Assembly (NCBI GenBank): GCA_964625175.1
Contig: CAZVAO010000110.1
Location: 1 to 7,531, forward strand
Reading direction: 5' to 3'
DNA: 7,531 bases
Source: CAZVAO01 sp964625175
GTDB lineage: Bacteria > Bacillota > UBA994 > PWPR01
Shown here: piece by piece, positions 1 to 7,247 of the stretch
How the letters are laid out: each line of letters opens with the position of its first letter
Position numbering within the stretch: position 1 is the first letter of the stretch
Program-made: the position numbers and the translations under genes
The notes under the pieces: model-generated
Told to the model about the DNA's origin: nothing
Databases searched by the model: none
The model's input: only the letters and a program-made list of their open reading frames with translations

Positions 1-3000
1 TAATGCCTCTGTCATATTCAGCGATACCGGTTTTAATGGTTTCGGTATGACCTTGCTTGATAACCAGCGTGAATTTGTTTCTTTGATAACATCCTGCAGA
101 TCAGCAAGGGGATCGCTCAATGGCGTATTTAGATCTCCAGTGAGGAGTACCTGCAATTCAGCAGCAATATGTTGCGGACTATAAGGATCTTTGATGACGA
201 GGATATTTAATCCTTGGTCATAAAGCTGTTGAACCCAATTCAAAAAATCATGGTGGGTATTAATGCTTTTAAGTGTGTCTGCAGTTAACACGACGGTTGA
301 TGCAGACGGAATAAATAAGTCAACAGGTTCTTTGGCAATTGTGTCCATTTGCAAGAAATCGTGTCGACGGATACGAATATGACGGAGAACATCCTCAATC
401 AGGGAAGAGCTTGGCGTTGGTTTGAATGCAAGCGAATGTTGGGGTGCTGTGAGCACCTTTCCCAACTTGCTATTCGGACGATTGGCTAAATACAGATAAA
501 TCAACCGTTTCTGCGCCAATGATACAACGCGATTAATACGCTTTTGATAGCTCTCTGTGTAATCGGATGATTTAGTGATTTTCATATCCAATAGAATCAC
601 GACATCGTAAAAATGCCTTGTTAAGTCTGATAAACGCGATGCCGTTACGTTGAGTTGTTTTACTCCCTTTGAGAGCTGCTCAATATGGCGAGGTGTGAAG
701 ATTTCATCGTGTAATTGCTCATCAAATTCCAAGACGGCCACATTTAGATTTTGGGAAGCTGAGCTTCGATCCAGTGCTTGAAGTAGATTATGAATATAAT
801 GTAGAATACTTTCGGTATCATGTTGGTCTTCTGCGATAATTTTGTCTAGTGCATTTGGTAAGATGCCTGTTTTCAGTGCATCAAGTGGCAAGAACGAGAC
901 CAACTGATTGTCATAACCCTCTTTACTTAAGAGATTTGTTAGGGCAGGGAGATGATCAACATTCATGTTGAGTTTTAAGGGTTTAAACCGCAAGTTTTGG
1001 AGCATTTCCCACAAACTATGCTGCTCATTAGGGAAATCATAATCACTAAACTGGTCGAGAAGTGAAGCCTTAATTTCCGCTAGGGCAGGCGAAGGTGTTG
1101 GTTTCGCGACGAGTGGTCGTTGAGCAGGGTCTCCAATTAGCAACATTTGATTCGTGTAGTAGAACAGTAAGAGGCCAAAGGCATCCATTTGCTCCGCTGC
1201 TAAGATGATCACTAAATCATAGTGTGCGGGGGTACTCAATTTTTGCTGAGTATTAAGAAAGTCTGCCCAGCTTAAAAAAGTGAGAGAGCCGCGGCTGCTG
1301 GTTATAATAGCTTGGTCCGTTTTATGGGTCACATTCGCTTTGGCCTGCTGCAAATCTTGCAAATACGGATTAAGATTTAATATGGTATTATTCTGGAGCA
1401 GGGTATTTGTATCAACTAAGTCTGAAATGTCTTCATTCAGCGAAAGCTCATTAATTCGGTTTTGGAGATGGATATAGAGATTAGGCAAAACATCATCGTT
1501 CAAGACATTGATGAAACCCTTTTCTACATAGGCTTGATTGAATGTTGTGAAGAAAGCCGTCCAATCAAATCCTGCAGCTTGCATGCGATTAATTAATGGC
1601 TCAAAGACGGTGGCGTTCCAAGCTAGTGATTTTTGGAGATGGCTTAAGAGCTGTTGAAGTTGAGCGCAGTTCATTGACAGAATATCATGTTGAGAAGGTG
1701 GCAACACCGTATCCCATTTTTGGGCAAGCTCCTTATAAGCGTCTTGGCTACGAATAAAGATTTCAATATCTTGAAAATCAGCCTTTGAAACCGGTTTCTT
1801 GCCCTTAACAGAATAAGCATCAACAATCGTATTCCAGTTGCTATTTCTTGCTAATTCTTCCGGAGATAAGGTTCCTTGATCGTCAAAGTGGGCGATAATC
1901 TGCGGCAATTCAGCAAGCAGCAATTCCTTGCTAACGTTCTTTTTGACGGCGATGGTTTCCCGGCGAGTCAAACCGTCACAATGGAGCTTAAGATTGTCAA
2001 TTAATTCAACGAGCTCTTTGCGCTTGCGGACATAACGCGTAGCTTCGATAATTTTCCAACACCATTTATCGCGTATAATATCAGAAGTCGTCAGTGCTTT
2101 AAAATCACGAAGAAGCTCAACCAGCTCTGCCCGGGTAGGGGTTGTGGTGCGTTTCCAGAAATTGCGTTTAGCCGTGTTAATACTAAGCATACGCATGCTC
2201 GAGGTGTCCCCTTGAGATGGAACAACGGGTGCAACACTTTGAGATTTGGGTGTGGTGACTTGGATCTTCCGTAATTTAAGACGTTGCTTTACTTTTCCAA
2301 GGGCGTCGAGAGCAGATTGATAGCTTTCCCCATAGGCTATTTGAGCAGCAAGTAGTTCTTCTGAAGCGGTGGGGTGTTTATCCTCAGTGTCCTTTGAAGA
2401 AGAGTTAAGCGACTTAATTCCGCTAGGGAATTCAGAGGAAACAGCTTCTAAGAGGTGGTCTAAAGGACTTACTATGAGTACGTTTTTGTCACTATGTAGA
2501 TAATGGCGAACAACATCGGTTACAATTGGCGTTGAATCTGTTCCGATCATATCTTGAATCAGCACGAGTTGATCCTGATCCAACTTGCTAATCGTTATTT
2601 CACTTATAGGACCCTGATCAGCACGATCGTTTTCTACCATAGGTTGATCTACATCAAAAATAAACTGAGCTAAGTGCGGCTGCATGCTTTCGCCGTTTAA
2701 CAATTGATCGACCAACTCAGAATAGAGCGTGAAATCCGTCGAAAGAAAGAGGAAAGGCTCGAATGAGATTCTAATGGTATCACTGCCGCCAATGGTAATG
2801 AGATTATGGAGTGCTGAAAGAAACTCAACAATGTTTTTTTGGCTTGTTAAGTCAGAAGAATGCGAACTATATAGATCTAAACACTCTTGCACGAGTGCGG
2901 GAGAAGCCATTGGTATGCTAGAGAGCAGCTCGGGATTTAGTGTTAGTGGACCGTTGCAAATAACCCGGATTGTTTTCCCTTCATTTGTTGATTTAAGGAA

Positions 3001-3375
3001 TAATACCTGTTGTAAAATTGGAATTTTACGCGGGTTAGGCGCATTGACGTCTTGAAAAACGCCAATACCCACCAAAATGCGGGAATTCGCTTCTTGTTTA
3101 TGAAGCATATCGAATTCTTTTAAAGTGTAAAAAAGGTCCAAGGCTGCTGCGTGTTGGCTTGAACTTAATTCTGCCAAATCTGGGTCAGGATCTTGAGCAA
3201 TGAGGATTTCTGAACCCTCGGTAAAGTCAACGTTAATTTTGACCCAGGGACTATTGAGATATTTATTCAATTGAATCGTTGGAACACGGTCATCAAAATC
3301 CGTAAGGTTCTGTGAGATATTTTTATTGTAGGCTTTTAAATATCTTAGTAGTTGAGTTTCTGGCCTGGTTCCCAT
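1..3375 (-). CDS. Degenerate Upf1-like SF1 helicase with degenerate PD-(D/E)xK domain, C-terminus cut by window edge
   Basis: Seen: an open frame of 1125 codons without a stop, starting at ATG 3375-3373 and leaving the window at base 1. A GAAGGG ribosome site lies 11 bases upstream (3387-3392). An in-frame GTG 9 bases further up lies too close to that site. Layout: residues 100-150 (GIGVFQ...RKIPI...LTLNPELL) match the strand-rich block of DUF4011-type helicases. Residues 184-225 match the block that follows it. Residues 265-311 (LDQDQ ... KNVLIVSP) match the Q motif through motif Ia. Residues 718-759 (YDLVIILAAEQMDAF, LLIGDPAQRPL) match motifs II and III. Residues 771-830 and 905-965 match the second RecA domain. 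Residues 992-1078 match a Vsr/DUF559-like nuclease fold. Known: active members unwind nucleic acid using ATP. Inferred: the P-loop is missing, DEA is LAA, and motif VI and ExK are lost, so a non-catalytic scaffold or regulator is likelier. Family assignment is from memory of motif order; the true function is unknown. Confidence 0.6.
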   Translation of the reverse strand, partial: MGTRPETQLLRYLKAYNKNISQNLTDFDDRVPTIQLNKYLNSPWVKINVDFTEGSEILIAQDPDPDLAELSSSQHAAALDLFYTLKEFDMLHKQEANSRILVGIGVFQDVNAPNPRKIPILQQVLFLKSTNEGKTIRVICNGPLTLNPELLSSIPMASPALVQECLDLYSSHSSDLTSQKNIVEFLSALHNLITIGGSDTIRISFEPFLFLSTDFTLYSELVDQLLNGESMQPHLAQFIFDVDQPMVENDRADQGPISEITISKLDQDQLVLIQDMIGTDSTPIVTDVVRHYLHSDKNVLIVSPLDHLLEAVSSEFPSGIKSLNSSSKDTEDKHPTASEELLAAQIAYGESYQSALDALGKVKQRLKLRKIQVTTPKSQSVAPVVPSQGDTSSMRMLSINTAKRNFWKRTTTPTRAELVELLRDFKALTTSDIIRDKWCWKIIEATRYVRKRKELVELIDNLKLHCDGLTRRETIAVKKNVSKELLLAELPQIIAHFDDQGTLSPEELARNSNWNTIVDAYSVKGKKPVSKADFQDIEIFIRSQDAYKELAQKWDTVLPPSQHDILSMNCAQLQQLLSHLQKSLAWNATVFEPLINRMQAAGFDWTAFFTTFNQAYVEKGFINVLNDDVLPNLYIHLQNRINELSLNEDISDLVDTNTLLQNNTILNLNPYLQDLQQAKANVTHKTDQAIITSSRGSLTFLSWADFLNTQQKLSTPAHYDLVIILAAEQMDAFGLLLFYYTNQMLLIGDPAQRPLVAKPTPSPALAEIKASLLDQFSDYDFPNEQHSLWEMLQNLRFKPLKLNMNVDHLPALTNLLSKEGYDNQLVSFLPLDALKTGILPNALDKIIAEDQHDTESILHYIHNLLQALDRSSASQNLNVAVLEFDEQLHDEIFTPRHIEQLSKGVKQLNVTASRLSDLTRHFYDVVILLDMKITKSSDYTESYQKRINRVVSLAQKRLIYLYLANRPNSKLGKVLTAPQHSLAFKPTPSSSLIEDVLRHIRIRRHDFLQMDTIAKEPVDLFIPSASTVVLTADTLKSINTHHDFLNWVQQLYDQGLNILVIKDPYSPQHIAAELQVLLTGDLNTPLSDPLADLQDVIKETNSRWLSSKVIPKPLKPVSLNMTEAL

Positions 3376-3442
3376 CTTTTGCACAACCCTTCATTAAAAT
3401 AATTTTGATGCTAAATAGCAAAGTGGTCAGGAAATTTACTAT

Positions 3443-3448
3443 ATTATA
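3443..3448 (-). promoter_or_regulatory. Possible -10 element for the leftward gene
   Basis: The minus strand reads TATAAT, a perfect -10 hexamer, about 70 bases upstream of the leftward ATG. No good -35 hexamer is seen 16 to 18 bases further up (AATATA and similar). In such AT-rich DNA a chance match is quite possible. Confidence 0.3.
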
Positions 3449-3484
3449 TTTTGTTGAACTATTCTTATATTGTACATCATAATT

Positions 3485-3501
3485 GATATTTATTTAATAT
3501 C
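3485..3501. repeat. Inverted repeat GATATT-N5-AATATC in divergent intergenic region
   Basis: Perfect 6-base arms (3485-3490 and 3496-3501) flank a 5-base AT-only loop. The element lies upstream of both divergent promoters. It could be a protein-binding dyad or only AT-rich chance symmetry. Confidence 0.3.
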
Positions 3502-3506
3502 TATTC

Positions 3507-3533
3507 TTAATCTTCTAGCAAATTAAAGATTAA
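3507..3533. repeat. Inverted repeat TTAATCTT-N11-AAGATTAA, possible operator
   Basis: Perfect 8-base arms at 3507-3514 and 3526-3533 are separated by 11 bases, so the arm centres are 19 bases apart, close to two helical turns. The element ends 32 bases before the mnmG -35. Spacing and location suit a dimeric regulator, but no T-run follows, so it is not a terminator. The regulator is unknown and the repeat could be chance in AT-rich sequence. Confidence 0.35.
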
Positions 3534-3565
3534 TCGACTTAAAAAGATGAGTTTCAGTGCTTTGT

Positions 3566-3595
3566 TTGAGTATTTGCTCGGAAATTTGATATAAT
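3566..3595 (+). promoter_or_regulatory. Sigma-A-type promoter for mnmG
   Basis: The -35 is TTGAGT (3566-3571), the spacer is 18 bases, and the -10 is a perfect TATAAT (3590-3595) preceded by TG one base away (3587-3588), which makes an extended -10. Transcription would start near 3602, giving a leader of about 27 bases. The promoter means mnmG does not depend on transcription from an upstream mnmE. Confidence 0.75.
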
Positions 3596-3616
3596 GTAGA
3601 AGCTTCAAATATTTGG

Positions 3617-3623
3617 TAGGTGA
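3617..3623 (+). promoter_or_regulatory. Ribosome binding site that fixes the mnmG start
   Basis: TAGGTGA lies 5 bases before ATG 3629. An in-frame GTG at 3620 falls inside this site and so cannot be the start. Confidence 0.8.
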
Positions 3624-3628
3624 AAATT

Positions 3629-5515
3629 ATGTTAACACGCAAATTTGATGTAATCGTAGTTGGTGCTGGTCATGCTGGTGTCGAAGCCGCATTAGCATCC
3701 GCTCGTTTGGGCTGTCAAACCGCAATCGTTACTTTGAATTTGGATAACATTGCATTGATGCCGTGTAATCCATCCATTGGTGGCCCCGCAAAAGGACATG
3801 TTGTTTGTGAAATAGATGCTTTAGGTGGAGAAATGGCTAAAGCAATTGACGATACCTATCTGCAGATTAGAATTTTAAATAGGAGCAAAGGCCCTGCTGT
3901 ATACGCATTGCGCGCGCAAGCAGATAAAACATTATATCAACAGCGTTTGAAACACACCCTAGAGAATCAGGAAGGACTCACAATTATCCAAGCCATCGTT
4001 GAAGAGGTCTATTTAGAAGCAGGGCGCGTCAGTGGAATTCGAACGAATAGTGGTGCGATTTATGAAGCAAAAGCCGTTATTTTAGCAACGGGCACCTACT
4101 TAAAAGGCCGTATCATTTACGGAGATGTTGCCTTTAGTGGTGGACCGAATGGTCAATTTGCTGCACAGAAACTTTCCTCAAATTTGCGTAAAATAGGGGT
4201 GGAATTGGGCCGTTTCAAAACCGGAACCCCGCCACGCATTAATGGGAACACCATCGATTATACTAAAATGGTCATTCAACCTGGCGATGAAGACATTAGT
4301 GGTTTTTCGTTCCGTCCCCATAGCCAAAATGTGCGGCAACTTCCCTGTTGGCTTACCTTTACTAATGAGCAAACGCATCAGGTGATTCGTGATAACTTAC
4401 ATCGATCACCACTTTATGGTGGTGTTATCGAAGGAACGGGGCCGCGTTATTGTCCGTCCATTGAAGATAAAGTCGTGCGCTTCCCAGATAAGCTCCGTCA
4501 TCAAATATTTCTAGAACCGGAAGGTTACAATACGGCTGAGGTGTATGTGAATGGTTTATCGACGAGCTTGCCAGAAGACGTGCAGTGGCAGATGTTGCGT
4601 ACGATTCCGGGATTGGAACATGCCGAGATTATGCGCGTCGGCTATGCCATTGAGTATGATTACCTTGTGCCCGAGCAGCTGAAACCAACTTTAGAGATGA
4701 AGGATATTCCAGGGCTCTTTGCAGCTGGACAGATTAATGGTTCATCTGGCTATGAAGAGGCAGCGGGGCAGGGGTTGATCGCTGGAATCAATGCGGTTGC
4801 TGCGCTCAAGGGGCAAGAGCCGTTAATTTTGCGGCGTTCTGAAGCCTATATTGGGGTGCTTATTGATGATTTAGTGACAAAAGGGACGAACGAACCTTAT
4901 CGGCTGATGACCTCGCGTGCGGAATATCGCCTGTTGTTGCGGCAAGATAACGCCGATTTGCGCTTAACGGCTATTGGTCGTAAGGTTGGACTTGTGGATG
5001 ATGAGAGATGGGCGGCCTTTTGTCTGAAACGCCAATTGTTAACAGAGGCAAATATCTGGTTAAAAACAGCGCGAATTAAAACAAGTGAGATGGCCAATGC
5101 TAAATTGCTAGCGCTCAACACCTCCGCACTTAAAGAAAGTACTAGTCCCTATCAACTGCTAAAGCGGCCAGAAATGACGGCCGAAAAACTGATTGATTTT
5201 GCGCCGGAATTTAAGCAGTGGCCACGCGAAATCCGCTACCAACTTGAATTGATGACAAAATATGAAGGCTATATCACGAAGCAACAACAACTGGTCGATA
5301 AATTCAATCGGATGGAAGATAAGAAGATTCCTGCAGCATTCAATTATCAGGATATTTTGGCAATATCTTATGAGGCACGGGAGAAACTGAGTAAAATTAG
5401 GCCCGAGTCAATTGGGCAAGCATCCCGCATTTCAGGCGTTTCACCTGCTGATATTGCGGTGCTCTTTGTTAAACTTGAGACCGATCGTTCCGAACGGAGT
5501 GTGAATCGTGAGTAA
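3629..5515 (+). CDS. mnmG: tRNA uridine-5-carboxymethylaminomethyl(34) synthesis enzyme MnmG (GidA)
   Basis: MnmG is the FAD-binding partner of the GTPase MnmE. The cytosolic complex uses methylene-tetrahydrofolate, NADH and glycine or ammonium to build the cmnm5/nm5 group on wobble uridine 34 of certain tRNAs. The 628-residue protein is full length for the family. Seen: the dinucleotide-binding GAGHAG at 12-17, CNPSIGGPAKG with conserved Cys46 at 46-56, the family signature GPRYCPSIEDK with Cys275 at 271-281, and AGQINGSSGYEEAAGQG at 366-382. The helical tRNA/MnmE-binding tail ends with IGQASRISGVSPADI near 595-609. A promoter and ribosome site sit directly upstream. The 3' end overlaps rsmG by 8 bases, so the two are co-transcribed and probably translationally coupled. 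Oddity: mnmE, usually immediately upstream, is absent from the adjacent position. Identification is secure. Confidence 0.98.
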   Translation: MLTRKFDVIVVGAGHAGVEAALASARLGCQTAIVTLNLDNIALMPCNPSIGGPAKGHVVCEIDALGGEMAKAIDDTYLQIRILNRSKGPAVYALRAQADKTLYQQRLKHTLENQEGLTIIQAIVEEVYLEAGRVSGIRTNSGAIYEAKAVILATGTYLKGRIIYGDVAFSGGPNGQFAAQKLSSNLRKIGVELGRFKTGTPPRINGNTIDYTKMVIQPGDEDISGFSFRPHSQNVRQLPCWLTFTNEQTHQVIRDNLHRSPLYGGVIEGTGPRYCPSIEDKVVRFPDKLRHQIFLEPEGYNTAEVYVNGLSTSLPEDVQWQMLRTIPGLEHAEIMRVGYAIEYDYLVPEQLKPTLEMKDIPGLFAAGQINGSSGYEEAAGQGLIAGINAVAALKGQEPLILRRSEAYIGVLIDDLVTKGTNEPYRLMTSRAEYRLLLRQDNADLRLTAIGRKVGLVDDERWAAFCLKRQLLTEANIWLKTARIKTSEMANAKLLALNTSALKESTSPYQLLKRPEMTAEKLIDFAPEFKQWPREIRYQLELMTKYEGYITKQQQLVDKFNRMEDKKIPAAFNYQDILAISYEAREKLSKIRPESIGQASRISGVSPADIAVLFVKLETDRSERSVNRE

Positions 5516-6230
5516 GACTTTTAGAGACTATCTCAAGCATTATCTAGCAGAGTTGCCCGGGGAAATTGAAGGTTTGGCACTGGAGCAATTGGCGCTGTTT
5601 TATGACTACCTAGAGTCTGAAAACCGACACTATAATTTAACAGCGATTGAGGAACCAGAACAAGTGGTCATACGTCATTTTGTTGACTCACTTGCCTTAC
5701 AGCAGGTGCCCGCTTTTCAGCAGGCGAAAACAATTCTGGATGTTGGCAGCGGGGCAGGATTCCCTGGAATTCCACTCGCTATTTGTAATCCCAACAAAAA
5801 TTTTGTGCTATTAGACTCCTTGCAGAAACGGGTAAGGTTTTTAGAAAACACCGCTCAGAAATTAGGCCTTACAAATGTCGGGGTCGTCAACGAACGGGCG
5901 GAGTCCTTTGGCCAATTAGCACATTATCGGGAACTCTTTGACCTAGTGACCGCACGCGCAGTCGCAAACCTGGCAATTCTCGGTGAATATTGCTTGCCAT
6001 CCACACGGGTAGGAGGCTGTTTCATCGCGATGAAGAGTGATAGTGGTATGGCTGAACTGGAGAGTGCCGCCACTGCGCTTACCATACTCGGAGGGGGACA
6101 GGGTGACGTGATCGCCTATCAACTACCAGATGGACGGCAGAGGCAGCTAATTATTATACCGAAAATTATGGCTACCCCTACAAAATACCCACGACGACCG
6201 GGGATGCCCAAAAAGCGACCACTAAAATAA
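5508..6230 (+). CDS. rsmG: 16S rRNA (guanine(527)-N7)-methyltransferase RsmG (GidB)
   Basis: RsmG uses S-adenosylmethionine to methylate N7 of G527 (E. coli numbering) in the 530 loop of 16S rRNA; loss in other bacteria gives low-level streptomycin resistance. The 240-residue protein is typical in length. Seen: NLTAI at 43-47, RHFVDSL at 56-62, the SAM-binding motif I ILDVGSGAGFPGIPLAI at 76-92, LLDSLQKR at 101-108, the VTARAVANL segment at 147-155, and the family's basic tail PTKYPRRPGMPKKRPL at 224-239. It starts at GTG 5508 inside the last codons of mnmG, with GGAG at 5496-5499 eight bases upstream. The reading frames overlap by 8 bases, which supports coupled translation. It stops 95 bases before noc. 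No irregularity is seen. Confidence 0.97.
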   Translation: MSKTFRDYLKHYLAELPGEIEGLALEQLALFYDYLESENRHYNLTAIEEPEQVVIRHFVDSLALQQVPAFQQAKTILDVGSGAGFPGIPLAICNPNKNFVLLDSLQKRVRFLENTAQKLGLTNVGVVNERAESFGQLAHYRELFDLVTARAVANLAILGEYCLPSTRVGGCFIAMKSDSGMAELESAATALTILGGGQGDVIAYQLPDGRQRQLIIIPKIMATPTKYPRRPGMPKKRPLK

Positions 6231-6250
6231 GTTATAAGAGGCCAGACATA

Positions 6251-6278
6251 CGTTCAGCATTAGGAATGATGCTGAATG
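6251..6278 (+). promoter_or_regulatory. Long hairpin with GGAA tetraloop in the rsmG-noc spacer
   Basis: Bases 6251-6262 pair with 6267-6278 as a 12-base-pair stem with two G-U pairs, closed by the loop GGAA (6263-6266), a GNRA type. There is no T-run after it, so it is not a typical intrinsic terminator. It sits about 35 bases before the noc ribosome site and may stabilise, process or attenuate the operon transcript. Confidence 0.5.
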
Positions 6279-6312
6279 TTCATTTAAGTATATTGCTAAA
6301 ACACAGTATGTT

Positions 6313-6320
6313 GGGAGGTG
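6313..6320 (+). promoter_or_regulatory. Ribosome binding site that fixes the noc start
   Basis: GGGAGGTG lies 5 bases before ATG 6326 and is nearly a perfect anti-16S match. Upstream in-frame ATGs at 6266 and 6308 lack a comparable site; the one at 6266 is inside the leader hairpin. Confidence 0.85.
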
Positions 6321-6325
6321 TTGAA

Positions 6326-7132
6326 ATGGGTTTATTCACTAGAGAACGGGCGACAAAGATCGTTGAAATAGCAATCGATCGCATACAGATGAATCCCTAT
6401 CAACCACGTAAGGCGTTTGACCAAGAAAAATTAGCGGAGTTAAGTGCGTCAATTAGCGAAATCGGTCTGTTGCAGCCCATTATCGTACGGCGCGTAAATA
6501 ACAACTACGAATTAATAGCGGGGGAACGGCGGTTGCGAGCAGCGGTTATGGCGAATCTAACCGCTATACCAGCTATCATCAAAGAGTTTACAGATCAGGA
6601 AATTGCTCGGGCCGCACTCATTGAAAATATCCAAAGGGAAAATCTAAATTCATTGGAAGAAGCAGTGGCTTACCAAACGCTGTTGCAGGAATTCGGATTG
6701 ACGCAAACGGAATTAGCGAGGCAAATGGGTAAGGCGCAATCAACTATCGCTAATAAACTGAGATTATTGAAGTTGCCAGCTGGGGTGCAAGCGCTTTTAG
6801 CAGGCTCAAAGCTAACAGAGCGTCATGGTCGCGCTTTATTAGCGATTGAGGATCCTCACCTCTGCCTTAAAACGGCTGAGAAAATTGTGGCAAAAGACTG
6901 GACAGTGCGCCAGACTACCCAATATATTGAGCATCTTCTAGCCGTTCCACCGCCTCCAGAGCGGGATAATTCAAATCAGAAACGGCGAATGATTATTAAG
7001 GATGTGCGGATCTTTTTCAATACGATTACGATGGCTTGGCAAACGATGGTTGATGCCGGGGTAGAAACTGAAATGGAAGAGCGCACATTACCCGATGGGC
7101 GGCGTGAAATCATCATTAGAATTGACTCCTAA
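6326..7132 (+). CDS. noc: Nucleoid occlusion protein Noc (ParB family)
   Basis: Noc is a ParB-like CTP-dependent DNA clamp that binds chromosomal sites and keeps the division septum off the nucleoid. The chosen start gives 268 residues; B. subtilis Noc is about 283. Seen: the NPYQPRKAFD region at 23-32, the CTP-binding motifs GERRLRA at 66-72 and ENIQRE at 100-105, and a helix-turn-helix at about 125-150. The recognition-helix segment GKAQSTIANKLRLLKLP is the Noc type rather than the Spo0J/ParB type (GKSRPHVANHLR). The C-terminal KDVRIFFNTI...IIIRI dimerisation region also fits Noc. Oddity: only about 10 residues (MGLFTRERAT) precede the core, so the amphipathic membrane-targeting helix of B. 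subtilis Noc is short or absent. A terminator follows 33 bases after the stop. A plain ParB is the main alternative. Confidence 0.88.
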   Translation: MGLFTRERATKIVEIAIDRIQMNPYQPRKAFDQEKLAELSASISEIGLLQPIIVRRVNNNYELIAGERRLRAAVMANLTAIPAIIKEFTDQEIARAALIENIQRENLNSLEEAVAYQTLLQEFGLTQTELARQMGKAQSTIANKLRLLKLPAGVQALLAGSKLTERHGRALLAIEDPHLCLKTAEKIVAKDWTVRQTTQYIEHLLAVPPPPERDNSNQKRRMIIKDVRIFFNTITMAWQTMVDAGVETEMEERTLPDGRREIIIRIDS

Positions 7133-7165
7133 GAGCATAGCGGTTGGAGATTGTCCTTCAATAAC

Positions 7166-7196
7166 CGAAAAAGCCCAGATAACAGGGCTTTTTTCG
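7166..7196 (+). terminator. Rho-independent terminator after noc
   Basis: CGAAAAAGCCC (7166-7176) pairs with GGGCTTTTTTCG (7185-7196) around an 8-base loop, with one extra T in the right arm and a T-rich tail. The A-run on the left makes it potentially bidirectional. It ends the mnmG-rsmG-noc transcript. Confidence 0.9.
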
Positions 7197-7213
7197 TTTT
7201 AAATCATATAAAA

Positions 7214-7241
7214 TTGTATACTTACGATTGTTCTGTATTAT
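7214..7241 (+). promoter_or_regulatory. Weak promoter candidate ahead of the three-hairpin block
   Basis: TTGTAT (7214-7219), a 16-base spacer and TATTAT (7236-7241). The -10 matches five of six positions and the -35 only three. It falls just after the noc terminator and would start transcription near 7248, directly before the GC-rich hairpins. Confidence 0.3.
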
Positions 7242-7247
7242 TGCGCC

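Noticed and set aside
1280..1477. Plus-strand open frame of 65 codons
   Set aside because: It lies antisense within the leftward 1125-codon frame, has no ribosome site and no recognisable motif.
2729..3055. Plus-strand open frame of 108 codons
   Set aside because: It is antisense to the N-terminal region of the leftward gene, where the sense translation matches helicase-family blocks; no ribosome site or family similarity was seen.
1..3375. Leftward gene as a decayed pseudogene
   Set aside because: The frame is open for all 1125 codons with a start and ribosome site; only the catalytic motifs are lost, which fits a pseudoenzyme better than decay.
4178..4378. Minus-strand open frame within mnmG
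   Set aside because: It is a shadow of the secure mnmG coding frame.
4897..5121. Minus-strand open frame within mnmG
   Set aside because: It is a shadow of the secure mnmG coding frame.
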